Origin: Thiothrix subterranea
GTDB taxonomy: Bacteria > Pseudomonadota > Gammaproteobacteria > Thiotrichales > Thiotrichaceae
Direction: 5' to 3'
Length of the DNA: 64,000 nt
NCBI RefSeq assembly: GCF_016772315.1
Contig: NZ_CP053482.1
Coordinates: 1,178,001 to 1,242,000, forward strand
The notes under the pieces are model-generated. The model searched no databases and was not told the DNA's origin. It was given only the letters and a program-made list of their open reading frames with translations. Made by a program: the position numbers and the translations under genes. Below, in pieces: positions 53,354 through 62,496 of the stretch. Each line of letters begins with the position of its first letter. The stretch's first letter is position 1.

Positions 53354-56071
53354 TTAGCCCAACAACGCTTGCAATTCTGGCAAGCACGAACCGCAATTCG
53401 TCCCCGCATTCAGGCAACGCCCAATCGCCTCCACACTGCTCAAACCCTGCTCCGCAATCGCCTTGCGGATGGTTTTTTCGCCGACGTTGAAACACGCGCA
53501 TACCGTGCGTCCTTTGTCTTCGCCCGCCACTGCCGGTTTGCCTGCCAGCAAGCTGACACGATCTGTCGGGGACAGCGTTTCCTGCGCAAACAAGCTGACT
53601 AGCCAATCGCGGGGGGGCAAACGGGCGGCGGATGCGCTGATGAATAAGCAGCTTTCTAATTGCCCACCGGTGAAACGGGCGGCGCGGTAGGTTTGGCGGG
53701 CAATGTCTAGGTATTCTGTCCAGTTCACGTCGTCGGCGTGTTGGCATAGCAGGTCGCGGGCGAAGGTTGCCCAATCGGCAATCGGGCTGGTGCTGGCAAA
53801 TTCGTAACGCCAAGCGTTTTCGATTTTGATGGCTGTCCAATAGGGGTAAGAGGGCGACTGCCAGTCGCCCCTACCGTGAATCTCCGTAGGGGCGACCGGC
53901 GGTCGCCCTTCCCTGAGAGCACCGAGGGGAAGTTTTCTTCGCGAAATCAAAAAACCTTGCCAAGCCGCTTGATACGCCTCAATCGCCACCACTGCGTGTT
54001 TGCCTTCCGGCTGCCCCGAAATCGGGTCAACGATTGCCGGAATCAATGCCCCCACGCCTGCCGCGCCGCTGAATTGCCCGCTCCAGTGCATCGGGACAAA
54101 CAAGCTGCCGCGTTGCTGGTCACGGCTGGTTTTCACCTTGACCAAGACGGATTGCGTGGCGGTGTAGAGCCGTGCAATCCCGCCGTCTTGCAAGCCTTGA
54201 TCACGTGCATCACAGGGGTGCATTTCCACGTAAGGTTCAGCGACGTGTGCGGATAAGCGCGGCGAAATGCCGGTGCGCGTCAGCGTATGCCAATGATCGC
54301 GCACCCGTCCGGTATTCAACACAAACGGGAATTCGGGCGTGCGTTGTGATTGCGGCAAACGCGGCTGCACGGCGATGAATTGCGCCTTGCCAGATGGCGT
54401 GAAAAATTTGCCATCGGCAAACAAGCGTGTCGTCCCCTGCCCTGCGGCATCCAGCGGCCATTGCGTCGGTGGTAACTGGTCGTAATCTGCCGCCGTCAGG
54501 GTTTGCCACGCACCCAGGTTAAAGCAACGTGCGCCGTGATTTTCAAATGCGGAAAGGGCAGCATGTTCGCGGAAAATTTCGTGGGCGGATTGATAAGGGA
54601 ATGCCGAGCCAAAGCCCATTTCCTGCGCCACCTCAGCCAATATTTGCCAATCCTGCTTGGCTTCGCCCGGTGCTGGCAAAAACGGCGGTTGGCGTGAAAT
54701 CGTGCGGTCGCTGTTCGTCACCGTGCCATCGCGTTCGCCCCAGGTCAGCGCGGGCAAACGAATATGCGCCAAATCCACGGTATCGGTATTGCGCACGCAA
54801 TCGGAAACCACCACCAATTCGCACTGCTGCAAGGCGCGGCGCACTTGCGCACTGTCCGGCAAACTCACCGCCGGATTTGTACCCATAATCCATACCGCTT
54901 TGACCTTGCCTGCCTCAATTGCCTGAAACAAATCCACCGCCTTCAGCCCAGCCTGTGGCGCGATACGCGGGGATTGCCAGAAACGTTGCACCAAGTCGCG
55001 GTGCTGCGGGTTGTCGATGTCGAGATGCGCGGCAAGCTGGTTAGCAAGTCCGCCGACTTCGCGCCCCCCCATTGCATTCGGTTGTCCGGTGAAGGAAAAC
55101 GCGCCCGCTCCCACCTTGCCGATACGCCCCGTCAGCAAGTGGCAATTGATCAGCGCATTGCCTTTGTCCACGCCGCTGGAGGATTGGTTGATGCCTTGCG
55201 AAAACACCGTGACCACCCGTTGCGTCGCTGCAAACAGCTTGAAGAATTGTTCCACGGCTTCAACTGCGAGATTGCATTGGGCTGCGACGGCTTGCACTGT
55301 CGGGGCAGTCGTTTTCGCTAAATCCACCGCCTGTTCCATTCCGTTGGTGGATTGGCTGACGAACGCAGCATCGGTATGCCCGTTTGCCGCCAGCCATACC
55401 AGCAAGCCGTTGAACAGGAACGCATCGGTTCCCGGCGCAAGCCCCAAATGCAAATCAGCAAGGTCGGCGGTTTGGGTACGGCGCGGGTCAATCGTGACCA
55501 CCTTTAACGCCGGATTGAGCTTTTTCGCTTTGACCATGCGCTGGTACAGCACGGGGTGACACCATGCGGTATTGCTGCCCACCAACACGATGAGTTGCGC
55601 CGCTTCCAAATCTTCATAGCTGCACGACACGAGGTCTTCACCGAAAGCGCGTTTGTGCGCCGCCACTGCCGACGACATGCACAGGCGCGAATTGGTGTCG
55701 ATATTCGCCGCGCCGAGGTAGCCTTTCATCAGCTTGTTGGCAACGTAATAATCTTCGGTCAGCAATTGCCCGGAGACGTAGAACGCCACCGCATCCGCGC
55801 CGTGTTCCGCGATGATTTGCTGGAAACGGTTGGCGATCGTGGACGTTGCCACATCCCACGCTACGCGCTGCCCGTCAATTTCGGGGTAAAGCAAGCGTTG
55901 CGGGTGATCCAGCGTTTCCGCCAAGGCTGTGCCTTTGGAGCATAGCCTGCCGAGGTTGGCGGGGTGTTCCTTGTCGGGGCGCACCTTAAATGCGCCCGCC
56001 GCGTCTTGTTCGACGATGACCCCGCAGCCTACGCCGCAGTAGGGGCAGGTGGTTCGGGTTGTCTTAGGCAT
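53354..56071 (-). CDS. nasA: Assimilatory nitrate reductase catalytic subunit NasA
   Basis: A 905-residue molybdopterin (bis-MGD) oxidoreductase that reduces nitrate to nitrite in the cytoplasm. The N-terminal [4Fe-4S] site is CPYCGVGCGV with the last Cys in GRLCSKGTAL. Molybdopterin domains include IMGTNPAVSLPDS and NAMGGREVGGLANQL. The C-terminus has a BFD-like [2Fe-2S] domain (CACFNVGEKT, TNCGSCLPEL), as in assimilatory enzymes. I chose ATG 56071, with GGGAG upstream; an in-frame start at 56194 would translate a REP pair. Residues about 720-745 (EGRPPVAPTEIHGRGDWQSP) derive from a REP pair inserted in frame. Confidence 0.94.
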   Translation of the reverse strand: MPKTTRTTCPYCGVGCGVIVEQDAAGAFKVRPDKEHPANLGRLCSKGTALAETLDHPQRLLYPEIDGQRVAWDVATSTIANRFQQIIAEHGADAVAFYVSGQLLTEDYYVANKLMKGYLGAANIDTNSRLCMSSAVAAHKRAFGEDLVSCSYEDLEAAQLIVLVGSNTAWCHPVLYQRMVKAKKLNPALKVVTIDPRRTQTADLADLHLGLAPGTDAFLFNGLLVWLAANGHTDAAFVSQSTNGMEQAVDLAKTTAPTVQAVAAQCNLAVEAVEQFFKLFAATQRVVTVFSQGINQSSSGVDKGNALINCHLLTGRIGKVGAGAFSFTGQPNAMGGREVGGLANQLAAHLDIDNPQHRDLVQRFWQSPRIAPQAGLKAVDLFQAIEAGKVKAVWIMGTNPAVSLPDSAQVRRALQQCELVVVSDCVRNTDTVDLAHIRLPALTWGERDGTVTNSDRTISRQPPFLPAPGEAKQDWQILAEVAQEMGFGSAFPYQSAHEIFREHAALSAFENHGARCFNLGAWQTLTAADYDQLPPTQWPLDAAGQGTTRLFADGKFFTPSGKAQFIAVQPRLPQSQRTPEFPFVLNTGRVRDHWHTLTRTGISPRLSAHVAEPYVEMHPCDARDQGLQDGGIARLYTATQSVLVKVKTSRDQQRGSLFVPMHWSGQFSGAAGVGALIPAIVDPISGQPEGKHAVVAIEAYQAAWQGFLISRRKLPLGALREGRPPVAPTEIHGRGDWQSPSYPYWTAIKIENAWRYEFASTSPIADWATFARDLLCQHADDVNWTEYLDIARQTYRAARFTGGQLESCLFISASAARLPPRDWLVSLFAQETLSPTDRVSLLAGKPAVAGEDKGRTVCACFNVGEKTIRKAIAEQGLSSVEAIGRCLNAGTNCGSCLPELQALLG
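53851..53910. repeat. REPIN (inverted REP pair) inside nasA
   Basis: AGGGCGACTGCCAGTCGCCC plus CTAC (53851-53874) and GTAGGGGCGACCGGCGGTCG plus CCCTT (53886-53910) are an inverted pair 11 bases apart. The nasA frame is kept through both copies. Confidence 0.9.
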
Positions 56072-56081
56072 GTTTTCTCCC

Positions 56082-56163
56082 GTAGGGGCGACCGGCGGTC
56101 GCCCTCTTCGTTTTCCGGGTGTGTGATAAATATGCGACAAGGGCGACCGCCGGTCGCCCCTAC
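56082..56163. repeat. REPIN (inverted REP pair) between nirD and nasA
   Basis: GTAGGGGCGACCGGCGGTCG plus CCCT (56082-56105) and AGGGCGACCGCCGGTCGCCC plus CTAC (56140-56163) form an inverted pair with a 34-base loop. The GTAG tip of the second copy supplies the nirD stop codon. Confidence 0.92.
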
Positions 56164-56471
56164 GGGAGTTGGAGGAAGACTTTACCGCCTTCAACTTTCA
56201 CCGCAAACACATTGCTACACCCATGATCCGGCGCAAGTGCATTGCCGCTGGCAAGGTCAATTTTCCAGTTGTGTAGCGGGCACGTGACGGTCGAGCCGTG
56301 CATAATCCCCTGCGACAACGGTCCGCCTTTGTGCGGGCAAGTGTCGCGAATCGCGTACACCTGGTCATCCGAGCCGCGAAACACGGCAATGTCGGTGTCA
56401 CGAGTTTTGATCAGGCGCGAACCGAGTACCGGAATGTTGTTTAATTCGACGACTTCTATCCATTTGCTCAT
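56160..56471 (-). CDS. nirD: Nitrite reductase (NADH) small subunit NirD
   Basis: A 103-residue Rieske-type protein. The [2Fe-2S] ligands are CPHKGG and CPLHNW (CxH-x16-CxxH pattern). It is the small partner of NirB. GGAG-type sequence precedes the ATG at 56471 and nirB lies 12 bases upstream. The stop codon TAG (56162-56160) is part of the REP palindrome that follows, so the C-terminus may have been trimmed or changed by the insertion. The last residues (GGKVFLQLP) are similar to those of other NirD proteins. Confidence 0.95.
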   Translation of the reverse strand: MSKWIEVVELNNIPVLGSRLIKTRDTDIAVFRGSDDQVYAIRDTCPHKGGPLSQGIMHGSTVTCPLHNWKIDLASGNALAPDHGCSNVFAVKVEGGKVFLQLP

Positions 56472-56483
56472 TATTGTGTACTC

Positions 56484-58925
56484 CTAGGCTTCGATCATGA
56501 TCGGGGTAAATTCAGCGGCTTCTGCACCGTCGGCGCGGGCTTTCCACGGGTCGATTTGCGCGGGCTGTTGCGAAATCAGGAAACGCTCGTACAAGGCTTT
56601 GCGGTTGGCGGCATCGCTTAAAATCGCGGTTTTGACTTTTTCCAAGCCGACGCGCTCGATCCACGGGGCGGTACGCTCCAGATAATGCGCGTCTTCGCGG
56701 TAGAACTGGCAGAACGCGCCGGTGTATTCCAGCACTTCTTCCTCAGTGGCGACTTTGCACAGCAAGTCGGTGACGCGCACTTTGATACCGCCGTTGCCGC
56801 CGATGTGCAATTCGTAGCCGGAATCCACGCACACCACGCCGATGTCCTTGATGGTCGCTTCCGCACAGTTGCGCGGGCAACCGGAAACTGCCAGCTTGAA
56901 CTTGTGCGGCATCCACGAACCCCACGTGAGTTCTTCCAGCTTCACGCCGAGTCCGGTGGAATCTTGCGTGCCGAAACGACACCATTCACTGCCGACGCAG
57001 GTTTTCACGGTACGCATCGCCTTGCCGTAAGCGTGACCCGACACGAATCCCGCCGCGCTCAAATCCTTCCACATCGCAGGCAATTGCTCTTTTTTGATGC
57101 CAAACATATCAATACGCTGCCCGCCCGTGACTTTCATGGTCGGCACTTCATATTTGTCGGCAACGTCAGCAATGGCGCGTAATTGGTCAGAGGTACACAT
57201 CCCGCCAAACATGCGCGGCACGACCGAATACGACCCGTCTTTCTGGATATTGCCGTGGGCGCGTTCGTTGATGTAGCGCGATTGCGCATCGTCCACGTAT
57301 TCAGTCGGGTAAGCGCACAGCAGGTAATAATTGAGCGCGTTGCGGCAAGACGGGCAACCATCCGGCGTTTTCCACTCGAAATGCTCACGCACCGCAGGCA
57401 TGGTTTTCAGGCTGTGCTGAATAATGCCGTGGCGGATGTCGTCATGGGTGTAATCGGTGCATTTGCACAGCGGTTTGGTCTTCGGCGTAGCGGAATAGTC
57501 GCCGCCAACCGTATGCGCCAGCAAGGATTCGACCAAGCCGGTACACGAGCCGCACGAAGCCGAAGCCTTGGTATGCGCCCGCACTTCATCCAGCGTGAAC
57601 AGTTTTTTCTCGGTAATCGCTTTTACGATGTCGCCTTTGCACACACCGTTACAGCCGCAAATTTCGGCATTGTCTGGCAAGCTGGCAACGCGGGTGTCGG
57701 GATTATGCCCGGAATCGCCCAAATGGTGTTGCCCAAATAGCAAGGTATCGCGGAAGGCGGACACATCCGTGCCGTCTTTCATCAACTGGAAATACCAACT
57801 GCCATCGACGGTATCGCCGTACAGCACCGCGCCCTTGACCTGATTGTCTTGCAGCACGATCTTTTTATACGTGCCGGACGCTGCATCTTTGAACACGATG
57901 TCTTCGGTTTGGTCATTGCCGGTGAAATCGCCAGCGGAAAACAACTCAATCCCGGTGACTTTCAGCTTGGTGGACGTAACCGTGCCGACGTAGCGGGCAA
58001 TGCCGTGTTTGGCGAGGTGGTTGGCGGCAACTTTGGCTTGCTCAAACAGCGGTGCAACCAAACCGTAGGCAATGCCGCGATGTTGCACGCATTCGCCAAT
58101 CGCGTAGATTTTCGGATCGGTAATGGTTTGCATGGTGTCGCTGACCACGATGCCGCGTTCGCAATACAAACCTGCGGATTTGCCGAGTTCCGTGTTGGGT
58201 TTGATGCCGACTGCCATCACCACCAAATCGGCGGGAATTTCCGTGCCATTTTTGAAACGCACAGCGGTAACGCGCTCTTGCCCAAGGATTTCAGCGGTAC
58301 TGTGTTCCATCAGAAAGTTCATGCCGCGCTCTGCCAGTGATTTTTGCAGCATGGCGGCAGCGGGTTTGTCGAGCTGGCGTTCCATCAGGGTGTCGAGCAG
58401 GTGAACGACGGTGACGTTCATGCCTTGTTTCATCAAGCCGTTTGCCGCTTCCAGCCCCAGCAAGCCGCCGCCGATGACGACCGCGTTGGTGTACTGACTA
58501 GCAGTTGCCAGCATGGTGTCCACGTCTTTGATGTCGCGGAAACCGATCACGCCTTGTTTATCCGCACCGGGCAAGGGCAGCATGAACGGCACGGAACCCG
58601 TGGCAATGATCAGGCGGTCGTAATGCGCTACCGTGCCGTCGGTGGCGATGACTTCGCGGCGGGCGCGGTTGATTTGCTCAACCTTTTTGCCTTTGTGCAG
58701 GGTGATGCCATTGTCGATGTACCACTGTTCGCCGTTGAGCATGATTTGCTCGATGGTCTTTTCGCTGGCAAGCACCGGCGAGAGCATGATGCGGTTGTAA
58801 TTGCCGTAAGGTTCTTCGCCGAACACCGTGATGTGGTAATGGTCGGGGGCAAGTTTGAGCAATTCTTCGAGCGTGCGTACCCCTGCCATGCCGTTGCCGA
58901 TCAGTACTAAATTTTCTTTCTGCAT
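56484..58925 (-). CDS. nirB: Nitrite reductase (NADH) large subunit NirB
   Basis: An 813-residue siroheme enzyme that reduces nitrite to ammonium. The FAD/NADH domain opens LVLIGNGMAGVRTLEELLK and contains VVIGGGLLGLEAANGL. A BFD-like [2Fe-2S] site has CGCNGVCKGD and CGSCTGLVES. The siroheme/[4Fe-4S] site is TCVGSEWCRFG and VSGCPRNCAEA. I chose ATG 58925 with AGGAGA upstream, 20 bases after the leader terminator. It heads the nirB-nirD-nasA operon and is probably controlled by NasT at the leader RNA. Confidence 0.97.
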   Translation of the reverse strand: MQKENLVLIGNGMAGVRTLEELLKLAPDHYHITVFGEEPYGNYNRIMLSPVLASEKTIEQIMLNGEQWYIDNGITLHKGKKVEQINRARREVIATDGTVAHYDRLIIATGSVPFMLPLPGADKQGVIGFRDIKDVDTMLATASQYTNAVVIGGGLLGLEAANGLMKQGMNVTVVHLLDTLMERQLDKPAAAMLQKSLAERGMNFLMEHSTAEILGQERVTAVRFKNGTEIPADLVVMAVGIKPNTELGKSAGLYCERGIVVSDTMQTITDPKIYAIGECVQHRGIAYGLVAPLFEQAKVAANHLAKHGIARYVGTVTSTKLKVTGIELFSAGDFTGNDQTEDIVFKDAASGTYKKIVLQDNQVKGAVLYGDTVDGSWYFQLMKDGTDVSAFRDTLLFGQHHLGDSGHNPDTRVASLPDNAEICGCNGVCKGDIVKAITEKKLFTLDEVRAHTKASASCGSCTGLVESLLAHTVGGDYSATPKTKPLCKCTDYTHDDIRHGIIQHSLKTMPAVREHFEWKTPDGCPSCRNALNYYLLCAYPTEYVDDAQSRYINERAHGNIQKDGSYSVVPRMFGGMCTSDQLRAIADVADKYEVPTMKVTGGQRIDMFGIKKEQLPAMWKDLSAAGFVSGHAYGKAMRTVKTCVGSEWCRFGTQDSTGLGVKLEELTWGSWMPHKFKLAVSGCPRNCAEATIKDIGVVCVDSGYELHIGGNGGIKVRVTDLLCKVATEEEVLEYTGAFCQFYREDAHYLERTAPWIERVGLEKVKTAILSDAANRKALYERFLISQQPAQIDPWKARADGAEAAEFTPIMIEA

Positions 58926-58944
58926 TGTTGCGTCTCCTGAAAAC

Positions 58945-59059
58945 AAAAAAGCCCTGAACCGCTACGCCGGAGAGGGCGTAGGGTTCAGGGCTTCGTTACC
59001 CGTGATATGTGTGTCACGCAACAGTGCGTGGTGGGCTGTACCTCGATCGCCGTTGACCG
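58945..59059 (-). promoter_or_regulatory. ANTAR (NasT)-responsive leader RNA and terminator of nirB
   Basis: On the reverse strand the first hairpin (59059-59044) has stem CGGTC/GATCG with hexaloop AACGGC, identical to the loop in the nrtA leader. The second hairpin (59030-59015) has stem CACGC/GCGTG with hexaloop ACTGTT. Both loops have A1 and G4. A terminator follows (58991-58945: GCCCTGAACC and GGTTCAGGGC arms, inner CTACGCC/GGCGTAG) ending in T6. The design matches NasR/NasT antitermination leaders. Confidence 0.88.
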
Positions 59060-59207
59060 GGGGGCAGCGTTTGGGGAGATTTATGCAAGGGTTGTGCCAG
59101 AAGAGAAATCAGGGATTAAAGCGGGGACAAGACGGAAATTGTGTATTAGGGTGCGCTAATTTTGGGAGTGCATGGGGAGATTTGCACTGAAATGGGGCAT
59201 ATCACGT

Positions 59208-59807
59208 TTATTCATGGTTATTGGTTTCTGCCCAAAACACGCGCATGTCGGCGTTGTCCACGCGCTCGTAAATCGCTTCGACCGCGACCGTTAAGCCGAT
59301 GGATTCCAGCGTGACTGTTGAGCCGGGGTAGTAATAGGTAGAACGCCATGCCTCGCTGCGCCGTTGTACCACCACTTCGGCAATGTCTTGCTCGATCAGC
59401 ACGTATTCCAGCAAGCTGGGCAAGGCGAGGTATTCGGCGCGTTTTTCGGTTTTATCCTTGCGGTGGGTGCTGCCCGATAGCACCTCCACAATCAGAATCG
59501 GGCTTTCGCGGACATAGGTATCTTGCGAGGGGTCATCGTTGCACACCACCATCAAGTCGGGGTAGCGAAAACGCTTGGCGGTGGTTTTTACCAGCATGTC
59601 ACTGGTCATCGGCTCACAAGGTTTGCCGCGCTGATGACTCCAAATCAATGCGTATAAATTGCCAGCAATACGGTTATGGTTGGCACTTGCCCCCGCCATT
59701 GCATACGCCTTCCCATCGACGTATTCGTATTTCTGTTCGCTCTCGCGTTCGCCTGCAAGGTAGTCTTCAACGCTGAGGTAATCGAATTGGTGTGCTAGTG
59801 GTGGCAT
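59208..59807 (-). CDS. Uma2 family (DUF820) putative endonuclease
   Basis: A 199-residue protein of the Uma2 family, a PD-(D/E)XK-like nuclease fold. LSVEDYLAGERESEQKYEYV opens it. The catalytic pattern is GKAYAMAGAS, RYPDLMVVC (Asp) and PILIVEVLSGSTHRKDKTEK (Glu-x-Val/Leu...Lys). I chose ATG 59807, with GGAGA upstream, over 59858. Uma2 genes are numerous in cyanobacteria and filamentous bacteria; their role is unknown, and mobility has been proposed. It is upstream of the nirB leader on the same strand. Confidence 0.88.
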   Translation of the reverse strand: MPPLAHQFDYLSVEDYLAGERESEQKYEYVDGKAYAMAGASANHNRIAGNLYALIWSHQRGKPCEPMTSDMLVKTTAKRFRYPDLMVVCNDDPSQDTYVRESPILIVEVLSGSTHRKDKTEKRAEYLALPSLLEYVLIEQDIAEVVVQRRSEAWRSTYYYPGSTVTLESIGLTVAVEAIYERVDNADMRVFWAETNNHE

Positions 59808-60204
59808 CAGGCTTTCTCCTAAACGAGTTCTTTGCTTGATGTTAGCACACACACCCAAATGGCGGTATTTTGCGGCGGATGTGTGCTTGATTCGTGGGTA
59901 TTTTTCGTCAGCTTATGGTAGAGTTTCAGTCAATTCGTCAAACGCTGGCGACAATTCAATACACGCCGTGCCAATTATAACAACACGCGACTGACCCTAT
60001 GCCGGTTTCGACGTGGTAGGGCGGTAGCGTGTCGGCGATTCGTATGGAGCTTTGGAAGACGGCGATGACAAGTCCAGAATATGCGGAACGTTTGATAAAC
60101 AAAATGGGCAGTCTCTGCTTATTGGTTGAATGGAGGTTGGCTATTCTGATATTCCTGAGTTCTGTTCAATAAACCGCTACAAAAATACTCACCCCTGACT
60201 AAAT
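59808..60204. other. Intergenic region without recognised genes
   Basis: About 400 bases with no convincing reading frame, RNA gene or terminator. The base composition changes across it, from GC-rich on the left to AT-rich on the right, so it may hold a junction of transferred DNA. Confidence 0.4.
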
Positions 60205-60897
60205 ATGATCAATATAATGTTCGGATTGGCTGTTTACTTTCTTCTTGAGTTCTACGTCAGAAAGGTATCTTTTGAGCTTACTCAAATAGGGAAGCCTAAT
60301 GACTTCTTAAATAAGTATAAGTGGGAATGCTGGAAAGATATTGCAATATTAATAAGTCCTGGCTATTGGCTTGCCAGATATTATAAAGATGAAATTAAAT
60401 CAAAACAAGATTATCTACCTTGTCATTTAAAAATATTCATCAAGGCAAATAACAAAATAAATCTTTGGCTTAGCTTATCCTTATTATTCATACTATCGCT
60501 ACTATCCCCTCTAAATATTATTGCGTTTTTTCAACCACTGATCATCTGGAGATTTCTTTCTCGAAGCTTTGAAATAATGTACGCATTTGGCAATGATGTT
60601 GTTAATGACAATAAACAACAAAAAAGCAATTTAACAAAATATGATCGCATTAAGCTAGCCTTATCGAGTTATATTGAAATATTTATTTATTCATCTTGTT
60701 TTTATCTGGTGACAGTCAAAGATATTGAGCCAACAACAGCGGTTTTAATTTCACTTGGGGTTGGCACGCTTACCAATGTTAAAAATGAACTGTTTGAATG
60801 CAACAACATAGTTACTTTTGCTGCATATATTCAAGTATTTACAACACTGAGTTTAGTTGTGCTGAGTTTGGCTATTTATGTCAGCAGAAAAAAATAA
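60205..60897 (+). CDS. Hypothetical membrane protein (AT-rich)
   Basis: A 230-residue integral membrane protein with about five hydrophobic segments (MINIMFGLAVYFLLEFYV, LWLSLSLLFILSLLSPLN, SYIEIFIYSSCFYLVTV, TAVLISLGVGTLTN and VFTTLSLVVLSLAIYVS). The coding sequence is clearly richer in A and T than most of the window, which suggests horizontal transfer. I recognise no family. A lipoprotein gene with the same composition follows after 24 bases on the same strand. Confidence 0.65.
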   Translation: MINIMFGLAVYFLLEFYVRKVSFELTQIGKPNDFLNKYKWECWKDIAILISPGYWLARYYKDEIKSKQDYLPCHLKIFIKANNKINLWLSLSLLFILSLLSPLNIIAFFQPLIIWRFLSRSFEIMYAFGNDVVNDNKQQKSNLTKYDRIKLALSSYIEIFIYSSCFYLVTVKDIEPTTAVLISLGVGTLTNVKNELFECNNIVTFAAYIQVFTTLSLVVLSLAIYVSRKK

Positions 60898-60921
60898 TTA
60901 AACAAAAGAGAGACTTCTACC

Positions 60922-61923
60922 ATGAAAATTCCGATCATTTCACTATCATTAATCGCTTCATTATTGCTTTCCTGCTCAGCAGGCACGGATAATAAATCAA
61001 CCTACAGCCACAACGGCATAAGCTTTGATATGACTCAAAAAGATGTTGAGGAGCAAGGTTTTGTTTGCAACCCTCCAGAAGAGCAAAACTCCGACATCAG
61101 GGCAAATTGTAAACATATGGATTTAACGGGTATTGCTTTTGGCTATCCAACAAAAGATTACAGCCTTATCATCGGTTCCACAGGGAAGGTAGATAAGATT
61201 GGTGCAGAGTTTAGTGAAAATATATCGATGGATGCTTACTTTAAACTTCACAGAGAAATAACATTCTTTTTTCCGAATAAATATGAAAAAGGAACTTTTC
61301 ATTCTCAAGGTACAGCAAGACGTGATGAATGGAGAGATAAAAATAACACAAGTGCTGTACTTTTGCTTTTTGATGGTATCCCTCCTGTTACAAAAACCTC
61401 TTTAAGCATAACCTTCTGGAGTCCTCGTCATATCGAAATATCAAATAAAAAGAGAGAATTTACAACAGAAAAAGCCAATTTAAAAGAAGATGGCAGCAAG
61501 GGAGAAAAATCTGTAACGACAAAACCTATCTTGGAAGAAAATAATGACGACTCTAACTCAGTAAAAAGTAGCGAGATGATAGCCAATGCTAATTTATTAG
61601 CACCTACTAATCTGACTGATATACTCAGTGAGAACTCATCAAAAGGCTGTTTACCTCCCATAGACGACAAGCCAATAAATGGAGTTGTGAAAAAAAGAAC
61701 ATTTTTAGAGGACGAAACCACTTTATCTTCTGTAGTTGTGGAAGAGGTTGATGGACAACGCTATACCATCAATGTTGATTATGAATACCTTGCATCAGTC
61801 AGCAGGTGGGGAGCTACTGAAGTTTCACAGGCTCTAACGTTGAATAGAAAAGTTAGCATCAGATCGGTTGGTTGTGGTGCTGCTGGGCAGTGGATAATTG
61901 CTAGAGAAATCCAAGCATATTAA
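60922..61923 (+). CDS. Hypothetical lipoprotein (AT-rich)
   Basis: A 333-residue exported lipoprotein. The signal is MKIPIISLSLIASLLLSCSA, with lipobox Cys at 18. The mature part starts with NGISFDMTQKDVEEQGFVCN and contains five cysteines. A lysine/glutamate-rich, probably disordered linker lies at about 180-215, and a C-terminal domain (CLPPIDDKPINGVVKKRTF to SIRSVGCGAAGQWIIAREI) follows. The AT-rich composition matches the preceding gene. AAAAGAGAG lies upstream of the ATG. No family is recognised. Confidence 0.65.
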   Translation: MKIPIISLSLIASLLLSCSAGTDNKSTYSHNGISFDMTQKDVEEQGFVCNPPEEQNSDIRANCKHMDLTGIAFGYPTKDYSLIIGSTGKVDKIGAEFSENISMDAYFKLHREITFFFPNKYEKGTFHSQGTARRDEWRDKNNTSAVLLLFDGIPPVTKTSLSITFWSPRHIEISNKKREFTTEKANLKEDGSKGEKSVTTKPILEENNDDSNSVKSSEMIANANLLAPTNLTDILSENSSKGCLPPIDDKPINGVVKKRTFLEDETTLSSVVVEEVDGQRYTINVDYEYLASVSRWGATEVSQALTLNRKVSIRSVGCGAAGQWIIAREIQAY

Positions 61924-62024
61924 TAAACAGATGAATGAAAGTGCTGATGCGCAGGAACATTTGATCTTGACCATCATACTATACAGGATGAAACTAAGCA
62001 GGTAACAAAACAGAAGCCACTCAT

Positions 62025-62285
62025 ATGATTAGCAAACGTTTCAACAAACCTGTCATACTCACCCATCATGCAGTAGAGCAAATGACTGAACGACATATAG
62101 ACGAGGAGACGCTTGCTGATTTGATAGAATCAGGTCATGTTAAATACAAAGACGAGCAACATCTGTGGATTTATAAGGCATACCATTCCCGCGAGGATAA
62201 TATGATATGCGCCGCAGCGATTGAGCGTAACAACCTGATTATTAAAACAGTTATGATCGACTGGGAGTTAAGCGATGAACATTAA
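62025..62285 (+). CDS. DUF4258 domain protein, probable toxin partner
   Basis: An 86-residue protein of the DUF4258 family (VILTHHAVEQMTERHIDEET, LADLIESGHVKYK, LWIYKAYHSREDNMICAAAI). The HAVEQMTERHI block is the family's hallmark and the fold is thought to be RelE/BrnT-like. It overlaps the DUF2283 gene by 11 bases, a pairing seen in many genomes and considered toxin-antitoxin-like. Activity is not proven. Confidence 0.8.
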   Translation: MISKRFNKPVILTHHAVEQMTERHIDEETLADLIESGHVKYKDEQHLWIYKAYHSREDNMICAAAIERNNLIIKTVMIDWELSDEH

Positions 62286-62469
62286 ATACTACGAAGATGA
62301 CGACATCCTAGTACAACGATTCAGCAACAATCCGATTGTCAGGGAGGTATCACAAGGTTGGAACATCAACATCAGCTACGATAAAGATGGCAATATTGTT
62401 CAAATCGTCATACTCGAAGCGAAAGAGAAAGGGCTGTATCCTGTCATTCCCATGAAGATGGCAGCCTGA
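62275..62469 (+). CDS. DUF2283 domain protein, probable antitoxin partner
   Basis: A 64-residue protein of the DUF2283 family (NIKYYEDDDILVQRFSNNPI, then GWNINISYDKDGNIVQIVIL). The small beta-rich domain ends in a short tail. Its start codon lies inside the DUF4258 gene, so translation of the two is coupled. In such pairs it is the presumed antitoxin. No DNA-binding motif is obvious. Confidence 0.78.
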   Translation: MNIKYYEDDDILVQRFSNNPIVREVSQGWNINISYDKDGNIVQIVILEAKEKGLYPVIPMKMAA

Positions 62470-62496
62470 CACATAGGATGATCATAAGGAACCCCC

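Noticed and set aside
56072-56194. Upstream start for nasA giving a 41-residue extension
   Set aside because: The extension is a translated REP pair (GDRRSPL, GRPPVAPT), and a good ribosome-binding site precedes ATG 56071, from which the family N-terminus begins.
59990-60070. Possible tmRNA-like start (CCGGTTTCGACGTGG)
   Set aside because: No tRNA-like 3' end, no ANDENYALAA-type tag reading frame and no pairing partner were found nearby.
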